DNA from: Pseudomonas peradeniyensis
GTDB lineage: Bacteria; Pseudomonadota; Gammaproteobacteria; Pseudomonadales; Pseudomonadaceae
Direction of reading: 5' to 3'
DNA: 64,000 bases
Assembly: GCF_014268935.2 (NCBI RefSeq)
Contig: NZ_JABWRJ020000001.1
Coordinates: 1,736,001 to 1,800,000, forward strand
Part shown: in pieces, positions 56,058-64,000 of the stretch
How the letters are laid out: every line of letters starts with the position of its first letter
Numbering within the stretch: the first letter of the stretch is position 1
Program-made: the position numbers and the translations under genes
The notes under the pieces: model-generated
What the model was told of the DNA's origin: nothing
The model's database searches: none
The model's input: the letters and a program-made list of their open reading frames with translations, nothing else

Positions 56058-58304
56058 ATGTCGCAACAGCGTGTCAGCCCGGCGCAGCAGCCGGCTGTGC
56101 CCCACTTTGACCTCAATCGCACCTTCGCCGCCGTGCACATGGCCTTGCTGCTCGGCCTGGGCGGCGCGTCCATGAGCGTGACCGCGGCGCAGACCGTGGA
56201 ACGCGCCGAGGAAGTGGAAAAATCCCGCCAAGGCCAGGCCAGCGGCAGCCTCGAGCTGACCGAAACCCGGGTTGAAGGCAACCTCGACGCCCCGAGCGCA
56301 TTGCCCCCCGCTTACGCCGGCGGCCAGGTGGCTTCGGGCGGCCGGGTCGGCTTGCTGGGCAACAAGGACTTCATGGAGACACCGTTCAGCACCATCAGCT
56401 ACACCGAGCAGTACATCCAGGACACCCAGGCGCAAACCGTCACCGACGTGATCGCCGCGACCGACCCCGCAGTGTTCAGCAATGGCCTGAAGGGTACCTA
56501 CAGCGAGAACTACTCGATCCGCGGCTTCAACTCCAACATCAACGATGTGAGTATCGGTGGCCTGTACGGCATGGCGCCCTACTACCGGATCTCGCCCGAG
56601 ATGTACGAGCGCATCGAAGTGCTCAAGGGGCCGTCCGCCCTACTCAACGGCATGCCACCGGCCGGCTCGGTGGCCGGCAGCATCAACCTGGTGCCCAAGC
56701 GCGCGGGAGCCGAACCGTTGACGCGGATCACCACCACCTACATGTCCGACGCGCAGTTTGGCGGGCACCTCGACGTCGGCCGTCGCTTCGGCGAAGAGCA
56801 GCAGTTCGGCGTGCGCTTCAACAGCGTCTATCGCGACGGCGACACCGCGACCGACCATCAGCGCATGAAGGCCGAGCTCAACGCCCTGGGCCTCGACTGG
56901 CGCGGCGAGCGGGCGCGCCTGTCCGCCGACCTGTACGAAAGCGAGGACCGGGTCAGGGGCCAGAACCGCGGCATCGGCCTGGCCGCGGGCGTGCCGGTGC
57001 CCAGGCCGCCGAAGTCGGAGACCTTGCTCAACCCGGACTGGGGCTTCGTCCAGACCCGCGACAAGGGCGTGATCGTGCGCGGCGAGTACGACCTCAACGA
57101 CAACCTCATGGCCTATGCCGCGGCCGGCACCAGCAAGACCGACTACGCCTACAGTGGCACCATGCTCGCAGAGGTGTTCAACACCGCCGGGGATATGGAG
57201 ACGAACATGGGCCAGTTGAAGATCGACCTGAAGAAGACCTCGGGGGAGGCCGGCCTGCGCGGCCATTTCGATACCTTCGGCGTCGGTCACCAGTGGTCGC
57301 TCAACGCCACGCACTACTCGGACAAGCAGCACGACTATGGCCGGCGCAACGTCCCGGGTGCCGAGTGGATCAACAATATCTACCACCCGGTCTGGGGACC
57401 GGAAGCCGCCAGGAGCTACCCGCCGATCTCCCACACCGAGTCGCGCCTGAGCAGCTACGGCCTGGCCGACACCCTGTCGTTCCTCGACGAGCGTCTGCAA
57501 CTCACCTTGGGCGTGCGTCGCCAGCAGGTGCTGACCGACAGCTTCGACGTCAGCAGCGGCGCGCACACCACACGCTACAACGAGAGCGCCACGACCCCGG
57601 CGGCGGCAGTGCTGGTCAAGGTCACTGACGAGGTGTCGCTGTACGCCAACTACATCGAGGGCCTGAGCAAGGGCGCCATCGCGCCGTTCAACACCGCCAA
57701 TCGCGGCGAAGTCTTCGCCCCCTACAAGTCCAAGCAGAAGGAAGTCGGCGTCAAGCTCGACCTTGGCGACTTCGCCCACACCCTGAGCCTGTACCAGATC
57801 GAACGCCCCAGCAGCTTCACCGACCCGGTAACCAGAGTGTTCTCCTTCGGCGGCGAACAGCGCAACCGCGGGCTCGAGTGGAGCTTCTTCGGCACACCGC
57901 TGACCGACCTGCGCCTGATGGGCGGCGTGGCCCGCCTCGATCCCAAGGTGACCAAGGCCGCCAGCGGCTCGGATGAAGGCAAGACCGCCACCGGCCAGCC
58001 GAAACTGCAGGGCAAGCTGGGCGTGGAGTGGGACACCCCACTGCTCGATGGCCTGACCCTGACCGCCAACGCCACCGCAGTGTCGAAACAGTACATCAGC
58101 AGCGACAACAGCCAGTCGATCCCTGGCTACACCATCTACGACGTCGGTGCCCGCTACCGGTTGCAGGTGGCCGACCATCCTGTGACCTTGCGTAGCACGG
58201 TGGAGAACGTGACCAACAAGGCCTACTGGGGCATGCCGCTGCTCACCAGCCTGGGACTGGGTGCGCCGCGTACCGTGCAGGTGTCCGCCAGCATCGACTT
58301 CTGA
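56058..58304 (+). CDS. TonB-dependent siderophore receptor
   Basis: A 748-residue outer-membrane receptor. Order: signal peptide (about 1-44, long), TonB-box region, plug (about 105-215, with NYSIRGFNSNINDVSIGGL and IEVLKGPSALLNG) and a 22-strand barrel (about 230-748) ending in ASIDF. Plug motifs are those of the ferrisiderophore group (FhuA/FoxA/FpvA-like). No N-terminal signalling domain is present, so it is not part of a cell-surface signalling cascade. AAAGGA is 7 nt before the ATG. The ligand is not assigned. Confidence 0.93.
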   Translation: MSQQRVSPAQQPAVPHFDLNRTFAAVHMALLLGLGGASMSVTAAQTVERAEEVEKSRQGQASGSLELTETRVEGNLDAPSALPPAYAGGQVASGGRVGLLGNKDFMETPFSTISYTEQYIQDTQAQTVTDVIAATDPAVFSNGLKGTYSENYSIRGFNSNINDVSIGGLYGMAPYYRISPEMYERIEVLKGPSALLNGMPPAGSVAGSINLVPKRAGAEPLTRITTTYMSDAQFGGHLDVGRRFGEEQQFGVRFNSVYRDGDTATDHQRMKAELNALGLDWRGERARLSADLYESEDRVRGQNRGIGLAAGVPVPRPPKSETLLNPDWGFVQTRDKGVIVRGEYDLNDNLMAYAAAGTSKTDYAYSGTMLAEVFNTAGDMETNMGQLKIDLKKTSGEAGLRGHFDTFGVGHQWSLNATHYSDKQHDYGRRNVPGAEWINNIYHPVWGPEAARSYPPISHTESRLSSYGLADTLSFLDERLQLTLGVRRQQVLTDSFDVSSGAHTTRYNESATTPAAAVLVKVTDEVSLYANYIEGLSKGAIAPFNTANRGEVFAPYKSKQKEVGVKLDLGDFAHTLSLYQIERPSSFTDPVTRVFSFGGEQRNRGLEWSFFGTPLTDLRLMGGVARLDPKVTKAASGSDEGKTATGQPKLQGKLGVEWDTPLLDGLTLTANATAVSKQYISSDNSQSIPGYTIYDVGARYRLQVADHPVTLRSTVENVTNKAYWGMPLLTSLGLGAPRTVQVSASIDF

Positions 58305-58306
58305 TC

Positions 58307-60016
58307 CTAATCCGCCTTGCCTACCGGCATCGGTTGCCCCGCCAGGACACTGGCGGGCGTGACCACTTGCCCCAGGTCGATGTGACGGAAATCCGGCTTG
58401 GCCCCCAGCCGCGCATTGAAACGCACGTTGAAGGTGAACGGGTCGTCGGTCGGCATGTCCAGCGAACGGCCGTAGAGCGCGCTCACGGCCGTGCCGTCAT
58501 AGCCCATCAGCTTGAGCAGCGTGGGGAACAGGTTGTAATGGCTGGAGGCGTTGCGGTTGGCCTGCAGATGGGCCTGCCAGTCCAGCGTGCGCAGGCCCTC
58601 GCCCTGGATCACCACCAATGGCACCAGGCCTTCTTCGGGCACCGGATCGCTGTCGCAATGGGTGTTCAGGCCAGGGTTGCCGCGTTCATGCAGGTCCTGG
58701 CCATGGTCTGAGGTGTAGAGCACCACGGCCTGGCTGAGGTCGCCCTCGGCGAACAGCCGGCGGAAGAATTCGCCGACATTCCACAACACGGTGTTCTGGT
58801 AGGCGTTGCGATACAGCACCCAGTCCTGCGGGCGGCCATCGAAGCCATCGCGGGTACCGGTATCGGCAATATCGACGTAACGCCCTCGCGGCAAGGCCGG
58901 CTGGTACTTGAGGAAGTCGTCCGGGTACTTGTCGTGCACCGGGAAATGGGCGCCGACCTTGTTCACCACGATCAGTTGCGGCCTGCCGTCCTTGAGCAGC
59001 GCCACCAGCCGCTCCAGCGCCGCCATGTCGCGCTGCACCACGGGGGTGTCGTCGAACTGGATGAACTGGTCGATATCACGCTTCTCGGTCTCGGTCATCA
59101 GGTTCTGCAGGTTGCCGCCGGTGCGCTGGCCATCGATGTACACCGTACCCAGGCCCGCGCGCTTTGCGTACTGCCAGATCGACGGCTGGGTCGAGTTGAT
59201 CCGCAGGTAATCGCTGCGGGTGCCGCCATAACGCAGGGTGACATTGGTGTCGGCGCTACAGTTGGCGATGGACGCGGCGTAGCCGAAGTTGACAATGGAC
59301 ACGCCGGGCTGGGCCTGGGCCAGGTGGCTGGTGACCCCGGCCGGGGTGTTCAGGTCCAGGTAGTTGCCCGAGATGCTCTCGTCGATCAGCAGCACGATAT
59401 CCCGGGCCATCGCCGGCCCCGACTGGGCCAGGCTCACCGGCTGGCGCGGCCCGACATGGTCGTGCAGGGTCTCGTAGCCGAACAGGCTGAGGTAGGCCAG
59501 CGGCGTGTACATCACCGGCAGCCCGCGGGCGCCCTCGCCGGCGCGCACGAACAGGATGGCGATCAGCACCAGCAGGCCCAGCACCGGCGCCACGGGTGGC
59601 AACAGCCACGGTAGCCGAGGGGTCGGCCCCGGACGCAAGCCAAGACCAAACAGCAGCAACAGCGCCCGTGCCGCGGCCAGGGTAATGGCGTAGTGATATT
59701 GTTGCAGGGCCTCCTGGACAAAACCGCCGGCATAGACCATGGACACGAATGCGCTATAGGTCAGGTAGGAGTCAGTGATGCGGTTATAAGCATCGAGAAA
59801 GATCGCGCTGACCGTGAATACAAGCGCCAGCGACCAGCGCAGCCAGCCGGGGCGGCTGAACGCCGCCAGCAGCAGCGCCAGCGCCAATACCGCGAACACC
59901 CCCAGGTACAGCACCAATGGCAGGCCAATACCCAGCGCTTCTATGCGCTCGCGGTAATAGGCATGAAAGCTGCCCAGATAGACGAGCAACAGCAGAAGCT
60001 TGATCCATCCGCGCAT
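58307..60016 (-). CDS. Membrane sulfatase-fold transferase (EptA-like)
   Basis: A 569-residue inner-membrane protein: about five N-terminal helices (to about residue 160) and a periplasmic alkaline-phosphatase-superfamily domain. Motifs: IVLLIDESISGNYLDLN near 210 (metal Glu/Asp), the nucleophile region ANCSADTNVTLR near 252, HFPVHDKYP near 360 and YTSDHGQDLHERG near 435. The layout matches phosphoethanolamine-transferase-type enzymes such as EptA/EptC, but the acceptor could be any surface glycan or lipid. Its stop is 2 bp from the stop of the convergent receptor gene. Confidence 0.83.
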   Translation of the reverse strand: MRGWIKLLLLLVYLGSFHAYYRERIEALGIGLPLVLYLGVFAVLALALLLAAFSRPGWLRWSLALVFTVSAIFLDAYNRITDSYLTYSAFVSMVYAGGFVQEALQQYHYAITLAAARALLLLFGLGLRPGPTPRLPWLLPPVAPVLGLLVLIAILFVRAGEGARGLPVMYTPLAYLSLFGYETLHDHVGPRQPVSLAQSGPAMARDIVLLIDESISGNYLDLNTPAGVTSHLAQAQPGVSIVNFGYAASIANCSADTNVTLRYGGTRSDYLRINSTQPSIWQYAKRAGLGTVYIDGQRTGGNLQNLMTETEKRDIDQFIQFDDTPVVQRDMAALERLVALLKDGRPQLIVVNKVGAHFPVHDKYPDDFLKYQPALPRGRYVDIADTGTRDGFDGRPQDWVLYRNAYQNTVLWNVGEFFRRLFAEGDLSQAVVLYTSDHGQDLHERGNPGLNTHCDSDPVPEEGLVPLVVIQGEGLRTLDWQAHLQANRNASSHYNLFPTLLKLMGYDGTAVSALYGRSLDMPTDDPFTFNVRFNARLGAKPDFRHIDLGQVVTPASVLAGQPMPVGKAD

Positions 60017-60400
60017 GTTTCGGCCACTCCGATCATGGAAATCTCCTCAAACCGTAGCAGCTTTGAAACAAACCACAGCGCAAAAAAGTCAAAATTCCGA
60101 CGACATACCGACACCGTAATCTGGCACCTGCCGCAAGTTGTTGTTGATTCTCTCTATCGTCTGAAACCCGCTTATTTCGGTGCGTCCAACCGTTCATCGG
60201 TTCGTCGAACGGCCAATTGCCACTAGCTATGCGCGCTAACACACGGATTGGAAACGGGTTGGTGGCAGATCGCCCGTTTCGCCAGGGGCTGTAAATTCGA
60301 CGAAACATGCCATTGCTTTGACGCAAATCCACCGGGCTGAGCTATACCCAATTCACATCACTGTTTCATCTCCCTTACTCATCCATTCGAGGCACCGCGC
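60017..60400. promoter_or_regulatory. 384 bp divergent promoter region before the exopolysaccharide operon
   Basis: No gene was recognised. It holds two inverted repeats: CCGTTC-N11-GAACGG (60190-60212) and GAAACGGG-N14-CCCGTTTC (60251-60280). A possible sigma-70 promoter is TTGACG (60318-60323) with TATACC (60343-60348), 19 bp apart. An AT-rich stretch near 60070-60095 may serve the leftward gene. The two dyads lie upstream of the putative -35, as activator sites would. Confidence 0.4.
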
Positions 60401-61750
60401 ATGGACGTGAGCGTTTTTGGCACCGGTTATGTCGGACTGGTACAGGCAGCAGCCCTGGCGGATGTAGGTCATCGGGTCCTGTGCGTGGATGTCGATACCC
60501 ACAAGATCAACCAGTTGCGCCAAGGTGTGCCGCCGATCAGCGAGCCGGGGCTGTCGGACCTGCTCGAGGACAACATCAAGGAAGGCCGCCTGCTGTTCAG
60601 CACCCAGGCCAGCGATGCGGTCAGCCACGCCGAGCTGATCTTCATCGCCGTCGGCACGCCGCCCGACGAGGACGGCTCGGCCGACCTCAGCCATGTGCTC
60701 AACGTCACCCGGCAGATCGCCGCGCTGATGGAGACCGACCATACCCTGATCATCAAGTCCACCGTGCCGGTGGGCACTGCCGACCAGGTCATGGCCCTGG
60801 CCCGCGACGAACTGCAGCGCCTGGGCAAGGGCCAGTTGCAGGTGCGCGTGGTGTCCAACCCCGAGTTTCTCAAGGAAGGCAGCGCCCTGGCCGACTGCAT
60901 GCGTCCGGATCGGATCATCGTCGGCACCCTCGACGAAGTCGCCCATGACCAGCTGGCCGAACTGTACGCGCCGTTCTGCCGCAACCACGAAAAGCTGATG
61001 TTCATGGACAACCGCAGCGCCGAGCTGACCAAGTACGCCGCCAACGCCATGCTCGCCACCCGCATCAGCTTCATGAACGAGCTGGCCAACCTCAGCGAAC
61101 ACCTGGGCGCCGATATCGAAGCGGTGCGCCGGGGCATCGGCTCCGACCCGCGCATCGGCTACCACTTCATCTATCCGGGCTGCGGTTTCGGCGGTTCGTG
61201 CTTCCCCAAGGACATCAAGGCCCTGCTGCACACCGCCGCCCACAGCGGCATGCCGTTGCGCCTGCTGCAGAGCGTCAATGAAGTCAACGACCAGCAGCGG
61301 CGCATCCTTTTCGCCAAGCTCAAGCAGCGCCTGGCGGGCCTGGCCGGCAAGTCCATCGCCCTGTGGGGCCTGGCCTTCAAGCCCAACACCGACGACATGC
61401 GCGAGGCCCCCAGCCGCTACCTGATGGAGGCCCTGTGGGCCGAAGGCGCCATCGTGCGTGCCTACGATCCCGAAGCCATGGACGAGTGCCGGCGCCTGTA
61501 CGGCTATCGTGACGACCTGCACCTGTGCGCCACCCGCGACGACACCCTGCAGGACGCCGATGCCCTGGTGATCTGCACCGAGTGGAAGAACTTCCGCGTG
61601 GTCGACTTCTCGATGCTGGCCAGCAAGCTGCGCGAGCGGGTGATCGTCGACGGGCGCAACCTGTACAACCCCGAGCAGGTTGCCGCCCACGGCCTGCACT
61701 ACAGCGGCATCGGCCTGCGCCAGGTCACCCCGCAGGCAGACGCGCCATGA
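60401..61750 (+). CDS. ugd: UDP-glucose 6-dehydrogenase
   Basis: A 449-residue NAD-dependent enzyme oxidising UDP-glucose to UDP-glucuronate. N-terminal Rossmann motif VFGTGYVGLVQAAALADVGH, the catalytic cysteine in GCGFGGSCFPKD near 265, and the C-terminal domain with GLAFKPNTDDMREAPS near 325 are all intact. GAGG is 8 nt before the ATG. It is first in an operon: the next start overlaps its stop (ATGA) and encodes an epimerase that would use its product. The context is exopolysaccharide precursor supply. Confidence 0.95.
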   Translation: MDVSVFGTGYVGLVQAAALADVGHRVLCVDVDTHKINQLRQGVPPISEPGLSDLLEDNIKEGRLLFSTQASDAVSHAELIFIAVGTPPDEDGSADLSHVLNVTRQIAALMETDHTLIIKSTVPVGTADQVMALARDELQRLGKGQLQVRVVSNPEFLKEGSALADCMRPDRIIVGTLDEVAHDQLAELYAPFCRNHEKLMFMDNRSAELTKYAANAMLATRISFMNELANLSEHLGADIEAVRRGIGSDPRIGYHFIYPGCGFGGSCFPKDIKALLHTAAHSGMPLRLLQSVNEVNDQQRRILFAKLKQRLAGLAGKSIALWGLAFKPNTDDMREAPSRYLMEALWAEGAIVRAYDPEAMDECRRLYGYRDDLHLCATRDDTLQDADALVICTEWKNFRVVDFSMLASKLRERVIVDGRNLYNPEQVAAHGLHYSGIGLRQVTPQADAP

Positions 61751-62811
61751 AGGTGCTGGTCACCGGCGCGGCCGGTTTCATCGGTGCCCACACCTGCCGC
61801 CAGCTGTTGCTCGAGGGGCACCAGGTGGTGGGCCTGGACAACTTCAACGACTACTACGAGCCGGCTCTCAAGCACGCCCGCGTGCACTGGGTACGGCAGA
61901 CGCTCGGTGACTTCCCGCTGCACTGCCTGGACCTGGGCGACCGCGACGGCATGGCCCGACTGTTCGCCAGCGAGCGTCCGGAGGTGGTGGTGCACCTGGC
62001 GGCCCAGGCCGGCGTGCGCTACTCGCTGCAGAATCCGCAGGCCTACCTGGACAGCAACCTCGCCGGTTTTCTCAACATTCTCGAAGGTTGCCGCCGCCAT
62101 CCGGTCAAGCACCTGCTGTACGCCTCGTCCAGCTCGGTGTATGGCGCCAACCAACAGACGCCCTATCGAGTGCAGGATCCGGTGGACCATCCGCTGTCGC
62201 TGTATGCCGCCACCAAGAAGGCCAACGAGGCCATGGCCCACAGCTACAGCCACCTTTATGGCATTCCCTGCAGCGGCCTGCGCTTCTTTACCGTGTATGG
62301 CCCCTGGGGTCGCCCGGACATGTCGCCGATGCAGTTTGCCAAGGCGATCAGCGAAGGCCGGCCGATCCAGCTGTTCAACCATGGCCGCCACCAGCGCGAC
62401 TTCACCTACATCGACGACATCGTCGAAAGCCTGGTGCGGCTGATCCCCCTGCCCCCGGTCGCCGACCCGCAGTGGGACGCGCTCGCCCCGGACCCGGCCA
62501 GCAGCCACGCGCCCTGGCGCCTGTACAACATCGGCGGGCAGCGCCCGGTGGAGCTGCTCGACTACCTGGCCCTGCTGGAGAAGCACCTGCAGCGCAACGC
62601 GGTGATCGAACTGCTGCCGTTGCAGCCGGGCGATGTGCTGGCCACCTGCGCCGACGCCAGCGCCCTGGCCAGGGTCACCGGTTTCACCCCACAGATAGGT
62701 CTTGATGAAGGGCTCGGGCGCTTCGTCGCCTGGTTCAAGAGCTACCACTCGCCCGCCGCCAGCGAAGCGGCGCCCACGGGCGAGCAGCCAGATCAGCGGA
62801 GGGCGGTATGA
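61747..62811 (+). CDS. NAD-dependent epimerase, probable UDP-glucuronate 4-epimerase
   Basis: A 354-residue extended SDR. GAAGFIGAH near residue 7 binds NAD, SSSSVYG near 124 supplies the catalytic Ser and YAATKK near 151 the Tyr-Lys pair. The N-terminal DNFNDYYEPALKHARV segment is characteristic of UDP-glucuronate 4-epimerases (giving UDP-galacturonate), which fits the preceding dehydrogenase. The last 20 residues are low-complexity and lie beyond the conserved fold. Overlaps ugd by 4 bp and the next gene by 4 bp. Confidence 0.9.
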   Translation: MKVLVTGAAGFIGAHTCRQLLLEGHQVVGLDNFNDYYEPALKHARVHWVRQTLGDFPLHCLDLGDRDGMARLFASERPEVVVHLAAQAGVRYSLQNPQAYLDSNLAGFLNILEGCRRHPVKHLLYASSSSVYGANQQTPYRVQDPVDHPLSLYAATKKANEAMAHSYSHLYGIPCSGLRFFTVYGPWGRPDMSPMQFAKAISEGRPIQLFNHGRHQRDFTYIDDIVESLVRLIPLPPVADPQWDALAPDPASSHAPWRLYNIGGQRPVELLDYLALLEKHLQRNAVIELLPLQPGDVLATCADASALARVTGFTPQIGLDEGLGRFVAWFKSYHSPAASEAAPTGEQPDQRRAV

Positions 62812-63554
62812 CAGGACAACCCAAGAGCGCGCAACTGCAGGCGCTGTACCAGGACAAACGCATGGACCCGGCGCACCGGCAGCGCATCGATGCCGCCATC
62901 CACATGCAGGGCCGTGGTTGGATGACCGGCCGCGGCGGGGGCCGCCCGTGGACGCTGTCGCGCACCAACCGCGTGCTGTCGTGCCTGGCCGCGCTGACCC
63001 TGCTGCTGCTGCTGTCGCCGGTGTTCCTGGTGCTGGCGCTGCTGATCAAGCTGTCCAGCAAGGGCCCGGTGTTCTTCGTGCAAAAGCGCACCGGCTACCG
63101 GGGCCGCGCCTTCGGCATGTACAAGTTCCGCACCATGGTGGCCAACGCCGAGGCGCTGAAGGACTCGCTACGCCACCTGAACAAGCACGGCGCCGAATCC
63201 ATCGATTTCAAGATCGACAAGGACCCGCGCATCACCTCGATAGGCGGCTGGCTGCGCCGCAGCAGCCTGGACGAACTGCCCAACCTGATCAACGTGGTCA
63301 CCGGCGACATGCGCCTGGTCGGCCCGCGCCCCACCTCGTTCAACGCCTACCGCTACCACGACAACCACCTGGCGCGGCTGTCGATCTACCCGGGCATGAC
63401 CGGCCTGTGGCAGATCTCCGGACGCAGCAATATCGACTTTGACCAACGCGTAGAACTGGACCTGAGCTACATCAACGAACAGAGCCTGATGCTGGACCTG
63501 AAGATCCTGCTCAAGACCCCGTTCAAAGTCTTCACTGGCCACGGAGCAAGCTGA
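62808..63554 (+). CDS. Polyprenyl-phosphate sugar-1-phosphate transferase (initiating glycosyltransferase)
   Basis: A 248-residue Bac_transf (WcaJ/WbaP C-terminal type) enzyme. One hydrophobic hairpin segment (about 55-78) is followed by the catalytic region: KRTGYRGRAFGMYKFRTM, the DELPNLINVVTGDMRLVGPRP block and PGMTGLWQISGRSNIDFDQR. It loads the first sugar phosphate on undecaprenyl phosphate, starting exopolysaccharide repeat assembly. It lacks the N-terminal multi-TM domain of WcaJ, like small PglC-type members. About 50 extra hydrophilic residues precede the membrane segment. Confidence 0.92.
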   Translation: MTGQPKSAQLQALYQDKRMDPAHRQRIDAAIHMQGRGWMTGRGGGRPWTLSRTNRVLSCLAALTLLLLLSPVFLVLALLIKLSSKGPVFFVQKRTGYRGRAFGMYKFRTMVANAEALKDSLRHLNKHGAESIDFKIDKDPRITSIGGWLRRSSLDELPNLINVVTGDMRLVGPRPTSFNAYRYHDNHLARLSIYPGMTGLWQISGRSNIDFDQRVELDLSYINEQSLMLDLKILLKTPFKVFTGHGAS

Positions 63555-63555
63555 G

Positions 63556-64000
63556 ATGGACGGTTCATCCTCGAGAAGCCTGACGATCGCTACCCCAAGC
63601 GAGACCAACCTGACCTCCACCGTGCTCGACCTCGACCAGCGCACCCTGCTGCTGACCGCGGCCAACACCGGCAGCGGCACCAGTACCAGCGCCCTGGCCT
63701 TCGCCAGCCAGCTGGCACTGATGAGCGCGGGCAACGTGCTGCTGATCGACGCCAGCCTCAGCCCCGGCGGCCTCAGCCAGCAGCTGGGCCTGGGCAAGCT
63801 GCGCGGCTACAGCGATCTGCTGTTCAACCAGGACACCCCGCCGTTGGCCCAGGACTGCATCGTGCGCCTGTCCGACCAGCCCTTCGACGTGCTGCCGGTG
63901 GGCACCTGGAAGCGCGGCCGCGACCGCCTCGACCACGAGCAGTTGCGCGTGCTGCTGCACCAGCTGAGCAACCAGTACCGCTTCGTGGTGATCGACGGCG
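63556..64000 (+). CDS. BY-kinase/CpsD-like P-loop protein of exopolysaccharide export, N-terminal part (runs off the right edge)
   Basis: The 148 codons present encode a MinD/CpsD-like NTPase fold: P-loop region LLLTAANTGSGTSTSALAFA (31-50), Walker A'-like VLLIDASLSPGGLS (61-74) and a further FVVIDG strand at the edge. The invariant P-loop lysine is missing: GSGTST stands where GEGKST is usual, so ATP hydrolysis may be lost or use another residue. The context (after the initiating sugar transferase) fits the tyrosine-autokinase regulator of Wzx/Wzy-type polysaccharide. The ATG follows the previous stop by one base. Confidence 0.8.
   Translation, partial: MDGSSSRSLTIATPSETNLTSTVLDLDQRTLLLTAANTGSGTSTSALAFASQLALMSAGNVLLIDASLSPGGLSQQLGLGKLRGYSDLLFNQDTPPLAQDCIVRLSDQPFDVLPVGTWKRGRDRLDHEQLRVLLHQLSNQYRFVVIDG

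Noticed and set aside
60122..60135. CTGGCACCTGCCGC as a sigma-54 promoter before the exopolysaccharide operon
   Set aside because: The GG to GC distance is 10, not 12, and the start codon is more than 260 bp away.

Overview
The window looks like a chromosomal segment of a Pseudomonas, most likely of the P. putida group. Coding sequence is GC-rich and densely packed. It carries a REP palindrome pair of the type common in that group, a complete fapABCDEF functional-amyloid operon, a BdlA-like PAS-PAS chemoreceptor and an aerobic (CobN-type) cobalamin locus. No phage, CRISPR array, rRNA, tRNA or intact insertion sequence was seen. The assignment rests on recognised gene content and repeats, not on a database search.

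Layout: 1-2025 is the N-terminal part of a UvrD-like helicase that runs off the left edge. From 2.2 to 6.7 kb are pirin, an XylS/BenR-type regulator, a lipoprotein, an IMPase-type histidinol phosphatase and a LuxR-type regulator. From 6.7 to 7.5 kb there is no gene but a 276/279 bp inverted repeat whose spacer holds a REP pair. Next come DUF1294 and uppP, an sCache chemoreceptor, and pnuC with a NadR-like kinase. From 11.9 to 17.5 kb is the fap operon, preceded by two palindromes and a sigma-54-like promoter. A sulfatase-fold membrane enzyme and a VpsR-like sigma-54 activator follow.

From 21.4 to 31.2 kb is a cobalt/cobalamin region. cobW-cobN-chlI-VWA run leftward and cbtB-cbtA-cobE-cobM run rightward, each behind its own cobalamin riboswitch in a head-to-head arrangement. 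The rightward riboswitch is split by a 142 bp MITE. From 31.3 to 36.9 kb are DUF1272, an EvgAS-like two-component system with an operator-like promoter, and a BdlA-like protein. An SDR/IclR pair and a VOC protein follow.

From 39.2 to 45.5 kb is a seven-gene leftward operon: GNAT-like thermostable hemolysin, AMP-ligase, haem-oxygenase-like di-iron protein, SDR, TPR protein, OmpR-type regulator and histidine kinase. It reads as a small-molecule pathway with its own two-component control. From 45.6 to 54.2 kb are an unknown protein, an MHS transporter, an AraC regulator, a sterol-desaturase-like enzyme, a KfrA-like coiled-coil protein with an operator palindrome, a DyP peroxidase, a formate/nitrite-type channel and a MocR regulator. 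From 54.3 to 58.3 kb a gene fusing ferredoxin, flavin reductase and an M24 peptidase fold precedes a Fur-boxed TonB receptor. A second sulfatase-fold enzyme and the start of an exopolysaccharide operon (UDP-glucose dehydrogenase, uronate epimerase, sugar transferase, BY-kinase-like ATPase) close the window.

Themes: surface and biofilm matrix (fap, exopolysaccharide, VpsR-like and BdlA-like regulators), metal uptake and cofactor synthesis (B12, siderophore receptor), and sensing (two chemoreceptor-type proteins, two two-component systems). The best candidates for undescribed biology are the hemolysin/ligase/di-iron operon, the ferredoxin-reductase-M24 fusion, and the MITE-split riboswitch.
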